Shown: positions 30,932-42,568 of the stretch, in pieces
Layout of the letters: each line of letters opens with the position of its first letter
How positions within the stretch are numbered: position 1 is the stretch's first letter
Program-made: the position numbers and the translations under genes
The notes under the pieces: model-generated
Database searches by the model: none
Seen by the model: the letters and a program-made list of their open reading frames with translations, nothing else
Told to the model about the DNA's origin: nothing
Assembly: GCA_002077045.2 (NCBI GenBank)
Contig: KZ111140.1
Location: 363,188 to 427,187 of the forward strand
DNA length: 64,000 nucleotides
Source of the DNA: Rachicladosporium sp. CCFEE 5018
Taxonomy: Eukaryota > Ascomycota > Dothideomycetes > Cladosporiales > Cladosporiaceae
Direction of reading: 5' to 3'

Positions 30932-32014
30932 GGAGAGGGAAGAGATGGAGTGATGAGATGGAGTGTTGGCTTGTCTGGATTCGCGTGGCGAGCAAGGATA
31001 TCTTTGCTCCGGGCATCGGATATCATGGAACGCAGATACTGCTTTTCTCAAGGCGTCTACGGGCATTCGGGTACCAAGGGGTCATCGCATAGGTCTACGC
31101 TGAGCTACGATGGGAGGCTTGCGAATCGGGAACTCGGTCTTGCATTACGAATTAGTAGGTTTTAGTCACACCCATAGCAAGCGAGATCGGATTCTATCAC
31201 TACCGTACAGTCACCACCACAAGTATCAGCACTGCTTTCATATGCACTCTACGCTGGGTTCTGTGCCGCAGCGTGAACTGCTGAGGGTAAGAACGTTGTG
31301 TTTGAGTCCTGGCACGAAGCGTACGGGCGCCACGCTCCTTTCCTTGTCGCGATACTCGGGCTGAGAAAGCTTCTGAATCGGCCGTGTATCACAGTGCGCG
31401 CGGAATGGAGCAAATGTCGTCTCGGGTTAGGGTTGCACAACCCCAACCACACGTTGGGGTTAAGTGTAGTCTGGCGGGGACGACGTGCACAGGATTGCTT
31501 CGCTTCTGGATAGCTGAGTGGTGGCAGCTGGTAGGGTGATGTTGAGGCGAAGTTTTGGGATCAAGTGCGGATCCTTATGTTTAGTACGAGGTTCGTTTGC
31601 TGAGGGGATGGTAAAATTGGGTTATTTTGAAGCGGGCTACATGACAGTCGTGGACGTGAGGCGGCACCTGTTCCGTGTAGTGTGAAGGAAGTGCAGAATC
31701 GATCTCTGGGCGTGTTTTGCGGCGAGTACAGGATGCCTTCCCAGGCAACGCAATCAGCATCTGAGTCCCAATTCAAATGCTCGCGTGAAAGTGGAAGTAG
31801 AACAATTGTGCAGCTGTGGGATTTCCCCGATCAAGCGCTTAGTATCAGGTCCTCCATCTGTCTCTCGAATACGCCGCCCATGCTCCCTCTCCATTCGATC
31901 CCCACCCCACCCAGCCCTTTTCCCGTATCCATAACTCCATTCCCCCATGCTTCACGATGTGCACCACCGTCATCCTGGTCCTAACTTCGACACCTTTACC
32001 GAGTCCGTCCACTC
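30932..32014. other. intergenic between convergent MUB1 and FMP27 (copy B)
   Basis: About 1.08 kb with no gene. It carries a perfect seven-pair hairpin (CCCCAAC, five-base loop, GTTGGGG) at 31441-31459. Copy A has only a remnant there, because about six bases are missing and one stem base differs. Confidence 0.55.
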
Positions 32015-35000
32015 TCACTGATCCCTCAACGTCTTCAACAACTCCTTCGGCCCCATGAGTAAGCGACTCTTCCGCTTCCCATCGTCACCTTCATCAGCGC
32101 TCGCGCTTCCCTCGCGCGAATCCCTCGTATCGCTCTGCTTCAGCCGCTGCGAAAAACCCGTTAAGTGTCTCGAGATCGACGAGCCTCTAGATCGCGCTTG
32201 GAACTGCGCTCTGTCAGTACTCGAGATGTGTGGGAGCGTTGATGGATACCGTACCTCTCGCGAGAATCCTGGCCGCTCAGCAGCGCCAGGAAGCGGCTTC
32301 ACATCTCTGCCGTTCGTATCGCTGGTCGTGGGACGCTGACGCTGGATGGAGACGGGCGGGAAGCCAACGGGGTCAGCGTGCTCGGTGCCCTGCTCGCTCT
32401 CAGATAGACTAGGCGTGCTACCCATACTCTCACTCATGTCGAAGGTACTCGGCGTGCCGCTCGTCGTGCTGGGTCGGCCTGGCGTCTCGCCTCGGGCTGC
32501 GACTTGCAAACTATTCGAGTCTGAGGAGGCGTTGGTAGACGAATTGTCCCTCCCTAGCAGCGAGCTCATGTTCGCGATCTCCCGCAAGCGACTCTGCTGC
32601 TGCTTCTTGGGATTATGATGGCTGAACTTGTTGCCCACGATCGCGCCAGCATGCCCGATAAGAGCGCGGATAACGTCTTTCTTTAGCTGCAGCGCGAGAT
32701 CGAGGTTCGACCACGTTTTGTTGCGGTATTCTAGCATCGGCATACGGAAGACGAGATCATGCACGTCCTCGATGTTGCGTTGGCCTTTTTTGCCTTTGTA
32801 GCTTAAACACAGCACCATAGATGGGATTTTGACGAGGGACAGGGTCATGTAGTTCGAGGCGCGATTCATCATCTGCGTGAGGTCATCCGACTGCTCCTGA
32901 GATTTCTTCCGCGTATCGTTCGATGTACTGCCGTGACGTTGGAGCACGCGGCTTCGCTTACGGTCTGTAGGGGCTGCAATGTCGCCGTTGGGATGGTGCT
33001 CGCTGCGCATTGTGCCTATGCTGCGCTCGCTTGGTGAGCGCGCCAAGGGACTGCTGGCTGCGTCATTCGTCTTCGCTAGCGCTTGGCGGGAGGCGGCGGA
33101 GCGGCCATTGACGGAGGTACTGGAGGGATTAGAATGCTGGAAGAGGTTGAAGCCTTGGAGTCCTTGGCGGGCTGTGGAGGTGATGCCTAGACCCTTGGGT
33201 TCGGGTTTCTTCTCGCGAGACTTGGGGAGATGAAGAGTAGGCGCAAGTCTGCGCTCGAGAGACCCGGCTCCTGTGCCGTTGTGGGTACCCCGAATCATAT
33301 CGGGAGAGTCGCCGTTGAGCTGCGGAGTATTTGTACCTGAGTCTGGCTCTTGTTCGTCTTCCTCCTTAGGCGGAATCATATTCTTGACCATGAACGGCGA
33401 GAAGCCTCCGCCATCAAAGGCATTGCCACCGACACCTGGGAAGATATACTCGAAGAGCTTCTTGGCGACTTCTCGCTCGACTTGCAGCTTCAGAGGCACG
33501 ACGTTCATCTCGAAGGAGTCTACGACGGGAATCCCGGCAATCGCTTCCAGCATCAGCCATTGTACCCGGAACATCTTGGTGTCTTCGAGGCCCTTGTAGC
33601 CGCGGCCGGGGTCGATATATGGTCCGATGATCTCTGGGTATAACGCATCTGGAAGAAGATTGAAACCGTTGATGCGGCCGATCTCCATGCAGTTGTAGTT
33701 CGAGCCGTCATTGTTGTCCGTCCGATCGAATGAGCCATTTTGGAGCTGCACTTGGATCAACGACTCGCCCTTCTCCTGTATGAGATGCCATGCAATCTCC
33801 TTAGCAGACATGTTGATGTGCAGGACGCCCGCACCATTATCGAGTTCCCGCTTGTCCTCGATTCGCTGCTGGGCAACAGTGATAGCCTTCATCATGAAGA
33901 ACAGCTCGTCCTCACAATTCGCCAGGTCTTGATCCATAGTGATCCTGTCTTTCCAGCCTTGTCGATCGAGATACTTCTCGTGTACTTGGAAGTGCATCTT
34001 GATCTCCTCAAGCTGTCGAATCCGCTCTTGCAACATCTGCACCATCTCCGGGGAGCCAGTCAAATCGCTGAAGTCTGACGCTAGCATGATCATTTCAAGA
34101 CGCTCGCTGCGAGTCTTCTCGAGCGGCTCGTTGTAGAGCAGCAAGTCCATCACGATGATATACATGGCAAAGTACTGCGTCGAGTCGCACACAGCGCGAA
34201 ACTGCGGGAACTCTACCCAGACGTGGTCCATCCGGCTCTCAGCCTCCTGTTCTTTGCTCGAAGTGCGAGTCTCGCCGCCAGTGACATCGTCGTTGTACTT
34301 TAGGCGTAAAGTGTTGTACTTGTCGTATCGTAGACTCGCCGAAGTCCGCTGCACCACCCTGTGGAAGCCGAACGGGTTGTCTTCATACTCGAACATAATC
34401 TCGAGCGGCACCCAGGGTGGCCAACAAGTCCCGGCTTTGACGCCGTACTTGTTTCCGGAGTACATGCGTAGATACTCAGACCCGAAAGTCTTGGTGCTCG
34501 TGACAAACATCTGCAGGCTATCCATCGCCGCAGTGAAGCGGCGTTGTACCAGGCCACTGATATCGTCGTTGACTCTGTCCTTGTCCATGATCTGCACGAC
34601 TCTGAGTTGAGCGCCCTTTGCAGTCACTAAGACCACAGACTTCGGGTTCTTCTCGCTTTGTAACTGTATCTGCGGTGCAATGAGGCGGAAGTGGTAGGTA
34701 TTCAGCGCCATGAACTCTGTTGCGATCTCATCGCTTGGACCGTCAGGCTTATCTTGCTTGGACTCATTCTCACTGACAGGCTCATCTGCGTCCACGAAGT
34801 TGCGACCGTCTTTCAAGAGCTCATCGATCCGGTCTTGTATCGTCTGCTCGTCGTCTCCGTCCGGCGAGAATGGCGTCTGGGCGGTGGCATACGACTTCTG
34901 GCGCTGAGGACCTTGCCTCGACTCTGCAGCTTTCTTCTTCTGCTCTTCAAGGATGTCCAGCAGGAAGCGCACAGCTCGTCGAGACATGAAGTACACGAAG

Positions 35001-38000
35001 CCTCTGCGTTGGCTATTCTGGTGTATGTAGCGAAGGATGATATTGCGAAGGGAGTTGTTCCACTTTATCTGCGGATTATGGACGATGAACCTGTTGTTGG
35101 AGTCATTTGTGTAGTCTGCCAGCGGTGCAGTATCGACACGACGCATTCCAGGCTCACCAGGTCCGGGTGTCTGAGCATTCTCATGGGCTTCGTAGAATTC
35201 TTCAGCGGTCTCCAGCTCCGGTACAGTCGAAGGATCGTCACACTCTAGTCGATGTTTCAAGGTGTCAAACATGCCGTGCAGTGCCCTGTACTTCTGCTTG
35301 AGATGCTCGCCATGAGCACGCAAAGCCTCAAGCTCCTTGCTCGTATGCTCTGCGTGCTTCGCCATGGACTGTACAGTGTGGAGATGCTGCTCTCCCTCGG
35401 CGCGATCATTCTCGCTGCGTTGTGTTCGTAAGGTCGCCAGACGTTCAGCGATAAGCTCAGCTTGTACCCTTCTCGGGTCGTTCTTCGCGGACATGACGCA
35501 GTAATGGGTAGGCTCATCTCCGAATGGGCTTGTACGAGTTGTATCCCCAGAGATCGCATCGTCATGGTCTGTCTGTCTGAAATACGTGAACCTTGGAGCA
35601 TAGCCAAGTGGTAGAATCTTCGTCTCGGGATCTGACTCAGCGGGTAAGATCCAGTCCAGCTCCACAAAGTCGTCCATGTCAATCCATGTGAAGTCATTGT
35701 CAGGTATCGTGAATCTCGACATGTCAACCTGCGGCATCTGGCTATGCAGCGACGCCAGCGTCTCATCAGTAGCTTTCTCGATCTCCTGCGCGCTTGTGCC
35801 TGTTATGCTGGCAGAGACTGCCCTCAAGTCCGCGGAGATGAAGTCAAGCTGCGCCTTATTGATACGCATGCCGCTCGAGCGCTTCGTGTCGGCATCGCTA
35901 TGGCCCTTGATGTCAAAGTACTCACGGCGCTGATGCAGGTCGAGCATGAAGCTATCGAGCTTCATCTTCAAGCCCGTGGCCGAGACGGTGTCTTCGTTGT
36001 ACTCTTCAGCATCTTTGTGCTTGTAGATATGTGAAATGAAGAGCGGCGACATGAGTAAGTTGTACTTGATGGTTGCAAGATGTCGCCCGAATTTCTTGCT
36101 CTGCTTCTCTGTTGGGCCCCACAACGGGCCTTGCCTTACGGGTAGGGACATGACACCGGAGAACATAGACCACCAGCTGTAGAAGTGTGAGAAGAAGCGT
36201 GGCGTCAGGTGCACTGAGTTATAGTCGTTCGACGGCTTCAGATTCGACACTGACCAATCGCGGTCATGCGGTGCGGCGACGGCCAACGACAAATGGATGT
36301 GATTACTTCGCAAACCAGCATACGCATCGTACGGGCCGTTCTTGGGCGCTTTTGCGAAGTCGGGGTGCTTCAGCACAACTTCGTAATGAGGCTTGAAGTC
36401 GAAAGATCGACCTCCACCTGGCAGGTCGCGCTCGAATGTTAGACCGGCAAGCCAACGGACCTTGCCAGAGAGCTTCATGATGACTTTCTTGAAGATAGCT
36501 TCTCGCTTGTAGCTACTGCTCGAGCTCGCCGATATGCTGTCTTCGCGAGCAAGGTCTTCATCGTGTCGGGCGTAATTATTGAAGTCGGGAACGGCCAGAA
36601 TGTAGTCGCCACTATCGATGGTCATGAATTGCCGCGGGTCGTTGTGTTGTGCAATGTTCCAGCGCACATCATTCCTCCAAACCATTGCGAGACCTGCGCC
36701 TTGCCCAGTGACAACATACGGATCTCGTGAGCCCTTGAGCACCAGATGCAGGTCGCCGTCACCTTTCCATGCTACGTTGATCCGCGAGTGAAAGCTCAAT
36801 CTGATCTTGTCCCAGAAGCCGACTCGGTCGGAAGTGTCGATTGGCGGCTTGGTGAAGCCTTCGATGCACTGCATAGTGTCTTGTATCGCCGGCTGGTAGG
36901 ATGTGCCCCATGTGAGCTTGGTGGGTTGGCTGGTATTGATCTCAAACTTCATGTTCGAATATGTCTTCACAGGTGAAATGGTGCGCCGCACAGTGATGGC
37001 ATACGGCTTGCCGTTCTTCGAACCCATCTTCTCTTTCGACACCACCTGCACATCGACCTCTCGCTGCGATTCGATGTCACGAAACTCTTCCGCGATCACA
37101 AAGTCAGTTCTCATCGACATGCTGGGCAGCCGAGGAGGCTGGCCGTTGGCCAGGGGAGGTATATGGAACATTGGCAGAGGATAGTCTCGTAACTGAACGC
37201 GGACCTCGCCGGTCGTGACATGAAGATTGACTGGTATCAGGAGACCATACTTCATCTCCGTTGGCATTCCCTTACCAACGTCGTGCAAGAACTTGTGGAC
37301 CTCGTCAATGGGAAAGGAAGGCTTGTCGATGGTCAGTGCAAGGTCAGTCATGGCGATGACCAGAAGGCTAGGGCGTTGACTCATGGCCATGATCGGTTCC
37401 CCTTGCTCGTAGTCCTCAGGTAGCTCCGAAGAACCCCAGAATGCTGTCCGGATATCTCGCACCGCGCGACGCTGAAAGCTTTGCACTCTGTCGATGCGAG
37501 ACTTCCACGACTGCGCATGCAGTCGATTGAGCTTGTCCCGGGCCTGATCAATGCTAAGATGGGACGTGTCTGTGAGCCCGCACTGGCCATCAGCATCATA
37601 TCGCATCTTACCACGACCAGACCGCTGGCGATCGACCTTACTAGGTGGCTGTGAGCTTCTGCGTCGATGATGAGAGTTGCTGCGTCGCGTGGTAGACATG
37701 GATCGTGCTCCTGGCCGTGCGGACTGCGCCCGGGCACGTGAGCCACTGCGATGACATTGTGCAAGTCGCTTCTCCTTCAGGCGGAAGATGTCCTCGCGTG
37801 CAAGCCTTTGTTTCTGTTCCTGCAGCCCCGCACGATATATGGTGCTGAGTTTCCACTCGAAGCTACTGTCTTCGATGTCGAAGACGAAGAGCTGAGCGCG
37901 GAACGATACCCTCGGAACATGCTTCGGCCCTTCCGGTTCTTTCGTCAGGATGTAGTCTCTCGACTCGGTCATGAAGTTGTGTTGCATTTGCTTAGTAGTC

Positions 38001-40933
38001 TTCACAACGTTAGTGATATTGTCAAAGATGTCATGAACAACGAGCTGATGAGGCACGCCAATGCGGACCGTCTCCACGGCGAGATCGACCGTCTTCTCGG
38101 TGACGATAGTCGAACCGTGCTTGCGCTTTATGTCGCGGAGATCGACACGCAGTGCTTTTACCCCAATGATCCTGCTCCATGCTGCCTTCGTACTGGGTGC
38201 TCGTACGTACAGACGCGCGAGGGGGCAACGCATGAATGGCGACGCCCATCGATGCCGCCCAGCTTCAAAGCCGAAGACCTGTAGCATCATACGCGGGTCA
38301 GATGGCATGGTCGCCTTTGCCTGCAGAAGTCCTATCCTACAATCAATCGTCGTGATTTCTGCGGCATTGGTCGATCCGGGTACCTGTAGGGCCGATGGTC
38401 CAGATGTGGGCGCCTGCGGCCGGCTGGTTGCGTGTCTGTCGTCGTAGAATGTGCGCTTGACGACCATGACAGCTACACCGATAGCATAGTGTCGATACAA
38501 TGAGTATGCCAGGAGGATGCTCTTCGCATGTGAATTAACGTGAAAGACGGGACCCGTTGCATCTGTACTGGTGGAGAATGCCACCTCGAATCTGGGTACA
38601 GACAAGAATGAGTCGGTAGCGTCATCGTCGATGGAGTCAATGATCAAGCCCTCGAGGTTTTGCAGATGAACCGTCAGCCGTCGACCATCTGCAAAGCTTT
38701 CCTTCGCTCGGCGCGGGGAGCTGCTGCGGCTGGGTGACTCTGGCGTTTTATCTGGTCCCGATGGTAGACGTGCACTAACACGGCGTCGATGATCGATCTG
38801 GAGATTATCTTCGCGGTGCGCTCTGTACTCTGAACTCCAAGATTCAAGCTCGAGTGAGAACCCGCGCGTGTCATGCGATACAATCTTGTCAACCCCAGCT
38901 ACCTGCACTGCAAACTCGTTGCCTTCGATGCGAAAATGCTCCAGCCAGGCGGGTACTTTGCGCAGAAAGCTAATTTTGAGGTGAGAGGCATGGTGGTCCG
39001 ATTTCGGCAGTATGCTAGAGCTTACTTGCCTGTTGATCTGTCGAATGCCTTCACATATATCTGGACGCACGAGGTACAGAGTGCATGTCTGCACTCGAGC
39101 GAAAGCCGTTACTGTAGCATCGGGAATGGCATTGACGTCGACTTTGAGCTCGCAAGTGTCAGTGCGCATGAGATCGTGACGCTCGCTTGCAGATGTTTGG
39201 TAGTAGAGTTCGTGTGATGTGTGGCGATAATTGACAGCAAAGCCGTAGTGCATCTGCCCATGCTGGGAATGAGAAGACTCAAGCTCAAGCGCCATGGACG
39301 ATGTCGTCGAGATCAAGAGATCGAAGTCATCTTCCGACGCACGAGTGGTGTCCATCGGTGGTAATGACACTCGGATCACTGGCTCTTGGATAGATATCTT
39401 GATACTCGCCTTCGGTAGCAGCCTAGATATGATGTGATGATGGTCTGCCGACTTCTCCTGCTTTGGTTTGGATGTCGGCCCATCGCGTCCTTTGAGCATC
39501 GCCAGCACGAGAGGCAAATGGTGAGGATCCAGATCGATTGAAGGTGAGGTGCATACGAGATTGGCGTACAGCACATTGGTGTTACGATCTCCAGCACTGT
39601 CGTGACTTGACATGTGTATTGCTCGAGAAGGTAACGTAGTCTTCACAGTCGCCGTGATCATAGGCACATACAGCATCCTCTCTGGGTGCTTGTGTCCATC
39701 GTCGATCCCAGCGGAGATGGCGATGGCCGTAAGCAGACCTTGATGCGCGACATCGTTGCGAGCGAAGTACATACGATGTGCAGGCGTCCGTGAGTCCAGC
39801 CGGAGAACATCCAGACCGACCTCCTTCATGGCCAGATTGAAGTAGATGGAGCGATCGAAGTGACTCTGAGTGGAGAGGCGCTTGGACAAGCCAAAGAAGC
39901 CAACAGCCAACTGCACTTCCTGCATGCCTCTCAATATAGATGCGATGAACGCGCGAGAGTCAGAGATTGCCCGGACGATGCGTTCCTCGGGTGAGTCGTG
40001 AGGCCCCGTTGTCGTAGACTCGCCACTTTCCGCTTTGCGCTCGCTCGCTGTGGCATTTTCTTGCCGAATGCGAAGACCACGAAGATACACCGCGCGCTGC
40101 TGAGCGTACTCGATGTCATCGAAAGGCACATTGACTCGGCCAAGCTTCAATGCGACCGATGCATCGCGAAGGCCTTGCAGCTCGCGATGCAATAGTCCAT
40201 GAACGCTAAGTGTAGCATAGTCCAGAATCTCCGTCGACTTCCGCCCTTCTGGTGTAAACAGTATGCTTCGAATAAGGCACTTCCATTCCGCGGGCTGCTG
40301 GACTTCGCCCTTAGCCTTGCTGTGTTGGAAGAGCCTGCTGCGGTCGACAGTCTGGCTCCGCGTGTCAACGGATACGTTGGCGCGCTCTACGCGAACACTC
40401 CCAACCCCAACAACGCCTAGCTCCACCGTGTTCGTGACCAGATCTACCAGACGAAGCCATTCGATCTGACCATGCAGCCGTTTGACCTGCTCTTTGATCT
40501 CGTTCAGTCGTTCCCAAAGCTTGCCATGCGCGCCGTCATCGTCCGTCTCATCCTCAGTGCCATCGAGAGCTCTATTCTTGCCAATGTGTCCATTCGCCCG
40601 TGAAGTCGAGCCATTTGCGTGGGCATGCTTCCTCGTGGCCCCAACAGTACCTTTTCCCAGCTCCTCAAGGTCCACAGTGACCCTCAGCTCCGTTATAACC
40701 AGACTGCACCACGTAGGCAATGCGAACGTAGGCCGGTGTGGCGACAGACCCACGCCACGCACAGTGATCCGAATGCCAGGTCTCGGAGAGACAGCTAGTC
40801 GGCGAAACCCAGAGTACCCTACCCGCTGAATCGACACGCCAGTCAAGACGCGTACAACAGCGAAGACCACGAAGGTCGAGAGGTAGGCGAGCAGGACCAG
40901 TCCGAGCAGCAGTGATATGGATGGTATAGGCAT
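32015..40933 (-). CDS. FMP27: FMP27/BLTP2-family bridge-like lipid transfer protein (copy B)
   Basis: Same architecture as copy A (N-terminal anchor, GFWDK and WPPW domains, Ser-rich C-terminus) and the same length. The probable 51-nt intron is at 32204-32254. The start is set at the MPIPSIS methionine. The longer frame here adds 33 residues upstream, but it is not open in copies A or C. Substitutions cluster in variable linkers (after the N-terminal region, around the Ser-rich C-terminal part). A notable change is DLPGGG where A and C have DLPCGG. It looks intact. Confidence 0.92.
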   Translation of the reverse strand: MPIPSISLLLGLVLLAYLSTFVVFAVVRVLTGVSIQRVGYSGFRRLAVSPRPGIRITVRGVGLSPHRPTFALPTWCSLVITELRVTVDLEELGKGTVGATRKHAHANGSTSRANGHIGKNRALDGTEDETDDDGAHGKLWERLNEIKEQVKRLHGQIEWLRLVDLVTNTVELGVVGVGSVRVERANVSVDTRSQTVDRSRLFQHSKAKGEVQQPAEWKCLIRSILFTPEGRKSTEILDYATLSVHGLLHRELQGLRDASVALKLGRVNVPFDDIEYAQQRAVYLRGLRIRQENATASERKAESGESTTTGPHDSPEERIVRAISDSRAFIASILRGMQEVQLAVGFFGLSKRLSTQSHFDRSIYFNLAMKEVGLDVLRLDSRTPAHRMYFARNDVAHQGLLTAIAISAGIDDGHKHPERMLYVPMITATVKTTLPSRAIHMSSHDSAGDRNTNVLYANLVCTSPSIDLDPHHLPLVLAMLKGRDGPTSKPKQEKSADHHHIISRLLPKASIKISIQEPVIRVSLPPMDTTRASEDDFDLLISTTSSMALELESSHSQHGQMHYGFAVNYRHTSHELYYQTSASERHDLMRTDTCELKVDVNAIPDATVTAFARVQTCTLYLVRPDICEGIRQINRQVSSSILPKSDHHASHLKISFLRKVPAWLEHFRIEGNEFAVQVAGVDKIVSHDTRGFSLELESWSSEYRAHREDNLQIDHRRRVSARLPSGPDKTPESPSRSSSPRRAKESFADGRRLTVHLQNLEGLIIDSIDDDATDSFLSVPRFEVAFSTSTDATGPVFHVNSHAKSILLAYSLYRHYAIGVAVMVVKRTFYDDRHATSRPQAPTSGPSALQVPGSTNAAEITTIDCRIGLLQAKATMPSDPRMMLQVFGFEAGRHRWASPFMRCPLARLYVRAPSTKAAWSRIIGVKALRVDLRDIKRKHGSTIVTEKTVDLAVETVRIGVPHQLVVHDIFDNITNVVKTTKQMQHNFMTESRDYILTKEPEGPKHVPRVSFRAQLFVFDIEDSSFEWKLSTIYRAGLQEQKQRLAREDIFRLKEKRLAQCHRSGSRARAQSARPGARSMSTTRRSNSHHRRRSSQPPSKVDRQRSGRGKMRYDADGQCGLTDTSHLSIDQARDKLNRLHAQSWKSRIDRVQSFQRRAVRDIRTAFWGSSELPEDYEQGEPIMAMSQRPSLLVIAMTDLALTIDKPSFPIDEVHKFLHDVGKGMPTEMKYGLLIPVNLHVTTGEVRVQLRDYPLPMFHIPPLANGQPPRLPSMSMRTDFVIAEEFRDIESQREVDVQVVSKEKMGSKNGKPYAITVRRTISPVKTYSNMKFEINTSQPTKLTWGTSYQPAIQDTMQCIEGFTKPPIDTSDRVGFWDKIRLSFHSRINVAWKGDGDLHLVLKGSRDPYVVTGQGAGLAMVWRNDVRWNIAQHNDPRQFMTIDSGDYILAVPDFNNYARHDEDLAREDSISASSSSSYKREAIFKKVIMKLSGKVRWLAGLTFERDLPGGGRSFDFKPHYEVVLKHPDFAKAPKNGPYDAYAGLRSNHIHLSLAVAAPHDRDWSVSNLKPSNDYNSVHLTPRFFSHFYSWWSMFSGVMSLPVRQGPLWGPTEKQSKKFGRHLATIKYNLLMSPLFISHIYKHKDAEEYNEDTVSATGLKMKLDSFMLDLHQRREYFDIKGHSDADTKRSSGMRINKAQLDFISADLRAVSASITGTSAQEIEKATDETLASLHSQMPQVDMSRFTIPDNDFTWIDMDDFVELDWILPAESDPETKILPLGYAPRFTYFRQTDHDDAISGDTTRTSPFGDEPTHYCVMSAKNDPRRVQAELIAERLATLRTQRSENDRAEGEQHLHTVQSMAKHAEHTSKELEALRAHGEHLKQKYRALHGMFDTLKHRLECDDPSTVPELETAEEFYEAHENAQTPGPGEPGMRRVDTAPLADYTNDSNNRFIVHNPQIKWNNSLRNIILRYIHQNSQRRGFVYFMSRRAVRFLLDILEEQKKKAAESRQGPQRQKSYATAQTPFSPDGDDEQTIQDRIDELLKDGRNFVDADEPVSENESKQDKPDGPSDEIATEFMALNTYHFRLIAPQIQLQSEKNPKSVVLVTAKGAQLRVVQIMDKDRVNDDISGLVQRRFTAAMDSLQMFVTSTKTFGSEYLRMYSGNKYGVKAGTCWPPWVPLEIMFEYEDNPFGFHRVVQRTSASLRYDKYNTLRLKYNDDVTGGETRTSSKEQEAESRMDHVWVEFPQFRAVCDSTQYFAMYIIVMDLLLYNEPLEKTRSERLEMIMLASDFSDLTGSPEMVQMLQERIRQLEEIKMHFQVHEKYLDRQGWKDRITMDQDLANCEDELFFMMKAITVAQQRIEDKRELDNGAGVLHINMSAKEIAWHLIQEKGESLIQVQLQNGSFDRTDNNDGSNYNCMEIGRINGFNLLPDALYPEIIGPYIDPGRGYKGLEDTKMFRVQWLMLEAIAGIPVVDSFEMNVVPLKLQVEREVAKKLFEYIFPGVGGNAFDGGGFSPFMVKNMIPPKEEDEQEPDSGTNTPQLNGDSPDMIRGTHNGTGAGSLERRLAPTLHLPKSREKKPEPKGLGITSTARQGLQGFNLFQHSNPSSTSVNGRSAASRQALAKTNDAASSPLARSPSERSIGTMRSEHHPNGDIAAPTDRKRSRVLQRHGSTSNDTRKKSQEQSDDLTQMMNRASNYMTLSLVKIPSMVLCLSYKGKKGQRNIEDVHDLVFRMPMLEYRNKTWSNLDLALQLKKDVIRALIGHAGAIVGNKFSHHNPKKQQQSRLREIANMSSLLGRDNSSTNASSDSNSLQVAARGETPGRPSTTSGTPSTFDMSESMGSTPSLSESEQGTEHADPVGFPPVSIQRQRPTTSDTNGRDVKPLPGAAERPGFSREVRYPSTLPHISSTDRAQFQARSRGSSISRHLTGFSQRLKQSDTRDSREGSASADEGDDGKRKSRLLMGPKELLKTLRDQ
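32204..32254 (-). other. probable 51-nt intron near the 3' end of FMP27 (copy B)
   Basis: Counterpart of 11181-11231: GTACGG donor, TACTGAC branch, GCAG acceptor, phase 0, no in-frame stop. Confidence 0.7.
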
Positions 40934-41446
40934 CGTTGCGCCGGCGGCGTTAGCAGCGCGCACTCGGGCGCACAACCTCCAGCAATGTCGCACAAGGGAT
41001 GCTCGACATATTATGCATCCCTTTGCCACCAACCGATGTGAGTGAAAGGCGATATAAAGCTACCCGGTTGTCACCGGCGCAGCTAGTACTGGAAGTGAGG
41101 TGTAGAGGAGCTGGAATGTCATGACTTTATGGTGAGTAATAAACTTCAATAATCCACACGTCAAATGGCCGGCAGCACCGCCCTAGACTACTGCCATAAA
41201 AATCTTAGCCATGTACACCCACAAATCTAGGTGTCATTACGCAGACCGCACACCATCATGGTAGCGTAGGCTGTGGAAAGGAAGGTCGTGTCACATTCGC
41301 TACTGGTCTACCATCGACTACTCGCTGAACCTAGTAGACCCCCGCAGCAACTGTCTATCGCTGAAGTCAAGAGCAGCATTGACGCGCTGTCGCTTGCTCT
41401 GAACGCCGTAACACCTCCATGCAATGCATTGTCATCCCACGTAATA
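40934..41446. other. intergenic: CSN5 3' end to FMP27 start (copy B)
   Basis: About 510 bases, counterpart of 19911-20416, with small indels relative to A around 41140-41215. No element identified. Confidence 0.5.
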
Positions 41447-42568
41447 TCATGCAGCTTTCACATCAGTCATCTGAGCATCCTGCCCATTCGCCTCGACAGC
41501 GGTGGCGACCTCCTCCAGCGCAGCAGCGCCACCCCCAAAGAGCTTCTCCTTGACGATAGCAGCCATAAGACCCATTCTCTCCTCGTCGGCAATGCGCTCT
41601 GCCGCCGTGACGACCTTGGCCATCGCCTCGTCGCCACCATTATTCTTCGAGATCATCATCGGGTCCATAGTCGAGCGGTGCTTCTTAGTCTCGGTGACTT
41701 GCTTGATCTTCCCTGCAAGATCCTGGATTTGACGTGTCCCGTACTCGCGGTTGGTGAAGAGGGGTGATGCCGAGAGTGTCTGGACCCAGTACTTATTCCA
41801 CAACGCCTCCAATAGCTTGTTATCGAGAGTGGACTTGTAGTGCGAGACCTCGAGAGAGTAGTAGCGGTTGGCGTGCGCGCCGAAGTCTTCTGCCTTCGCA
41901 AGTGGCACGGCTGCCATCCCTGCTGCAGCTGAATCGGAGCCCGGCGGTTTATAGCCTTCTGGATATGTCCTGAAAGCGCCGATCTCAACCTTGCCAGCAC
42001 TGATGGTCCTGTCCGGATCGATGACCACGGCGAGGAAGGGATCAGAGAACGACTGCTGCGTATGCTCGGTGGCCACGTCGATTCCTGACAGCCAACACCC
42101 ATATCCCGGATGGCTGTGATACCATCCTACAGCGTTCTCCAGCTGACCTGCCTGCCTCGAGCGCTCCAAAAACGACACCATGTACTCGTCGGCCTCCGTC
42201 TGCGCGTTCACTCGCGTCTCCGTACCTTCCACAGGTAGCCTCAGTGCGTCCGTCACCACGAAAGTCTCATGCTGTACGTAGCCTAGCATGAGTCCCATCA
42301 CCTCGAGACTCCCCCCTGAGCGAGCGTGCATGACCATCTTGATGAGCGCGACGGCAGATATGCGAACATGTTTGAAGTGATGTGGGTCTCTCTTCCATGG
42401 TTTGGCGGCGTTGATCTTCTTCTGCTCGGCGCTGTCGTAGCCATACAGCGCATCTCGGTTAGGATCTGTGAGTTTGACCGCGTTCTCGATCTCTGCATCC
42501 TGTCAGTATTGAGCCTATATGTGGATGTGAAGTAGTTAACACCCACCCCACGACTTCAACGCGTCCAT
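41447..42568 (-). CDS. CSN5: COP9 signalosome subunit 5, JAMM deneddylase (copy B)
   Basis: Exons complement(41447-42492, 42547-42568), 355 residues, same 22-nt first exon and 54-nt intron as copy A. The JAMM residues are intact. Differences from A lie mainly in the C-terminal third (for example SKNNGGDE against SKRNGGDE, RIADEE against RIANEE, FTNREYG against FSNREYG), away from the active site. Confidence 0.95.

Noticed and set aside
40934..41032. 33-residue N-terminal extension of FMP27 copy B
   Set aside because: Closed by a TGA in copies A and C at the homologous place, so the shared downstream ATG is used.
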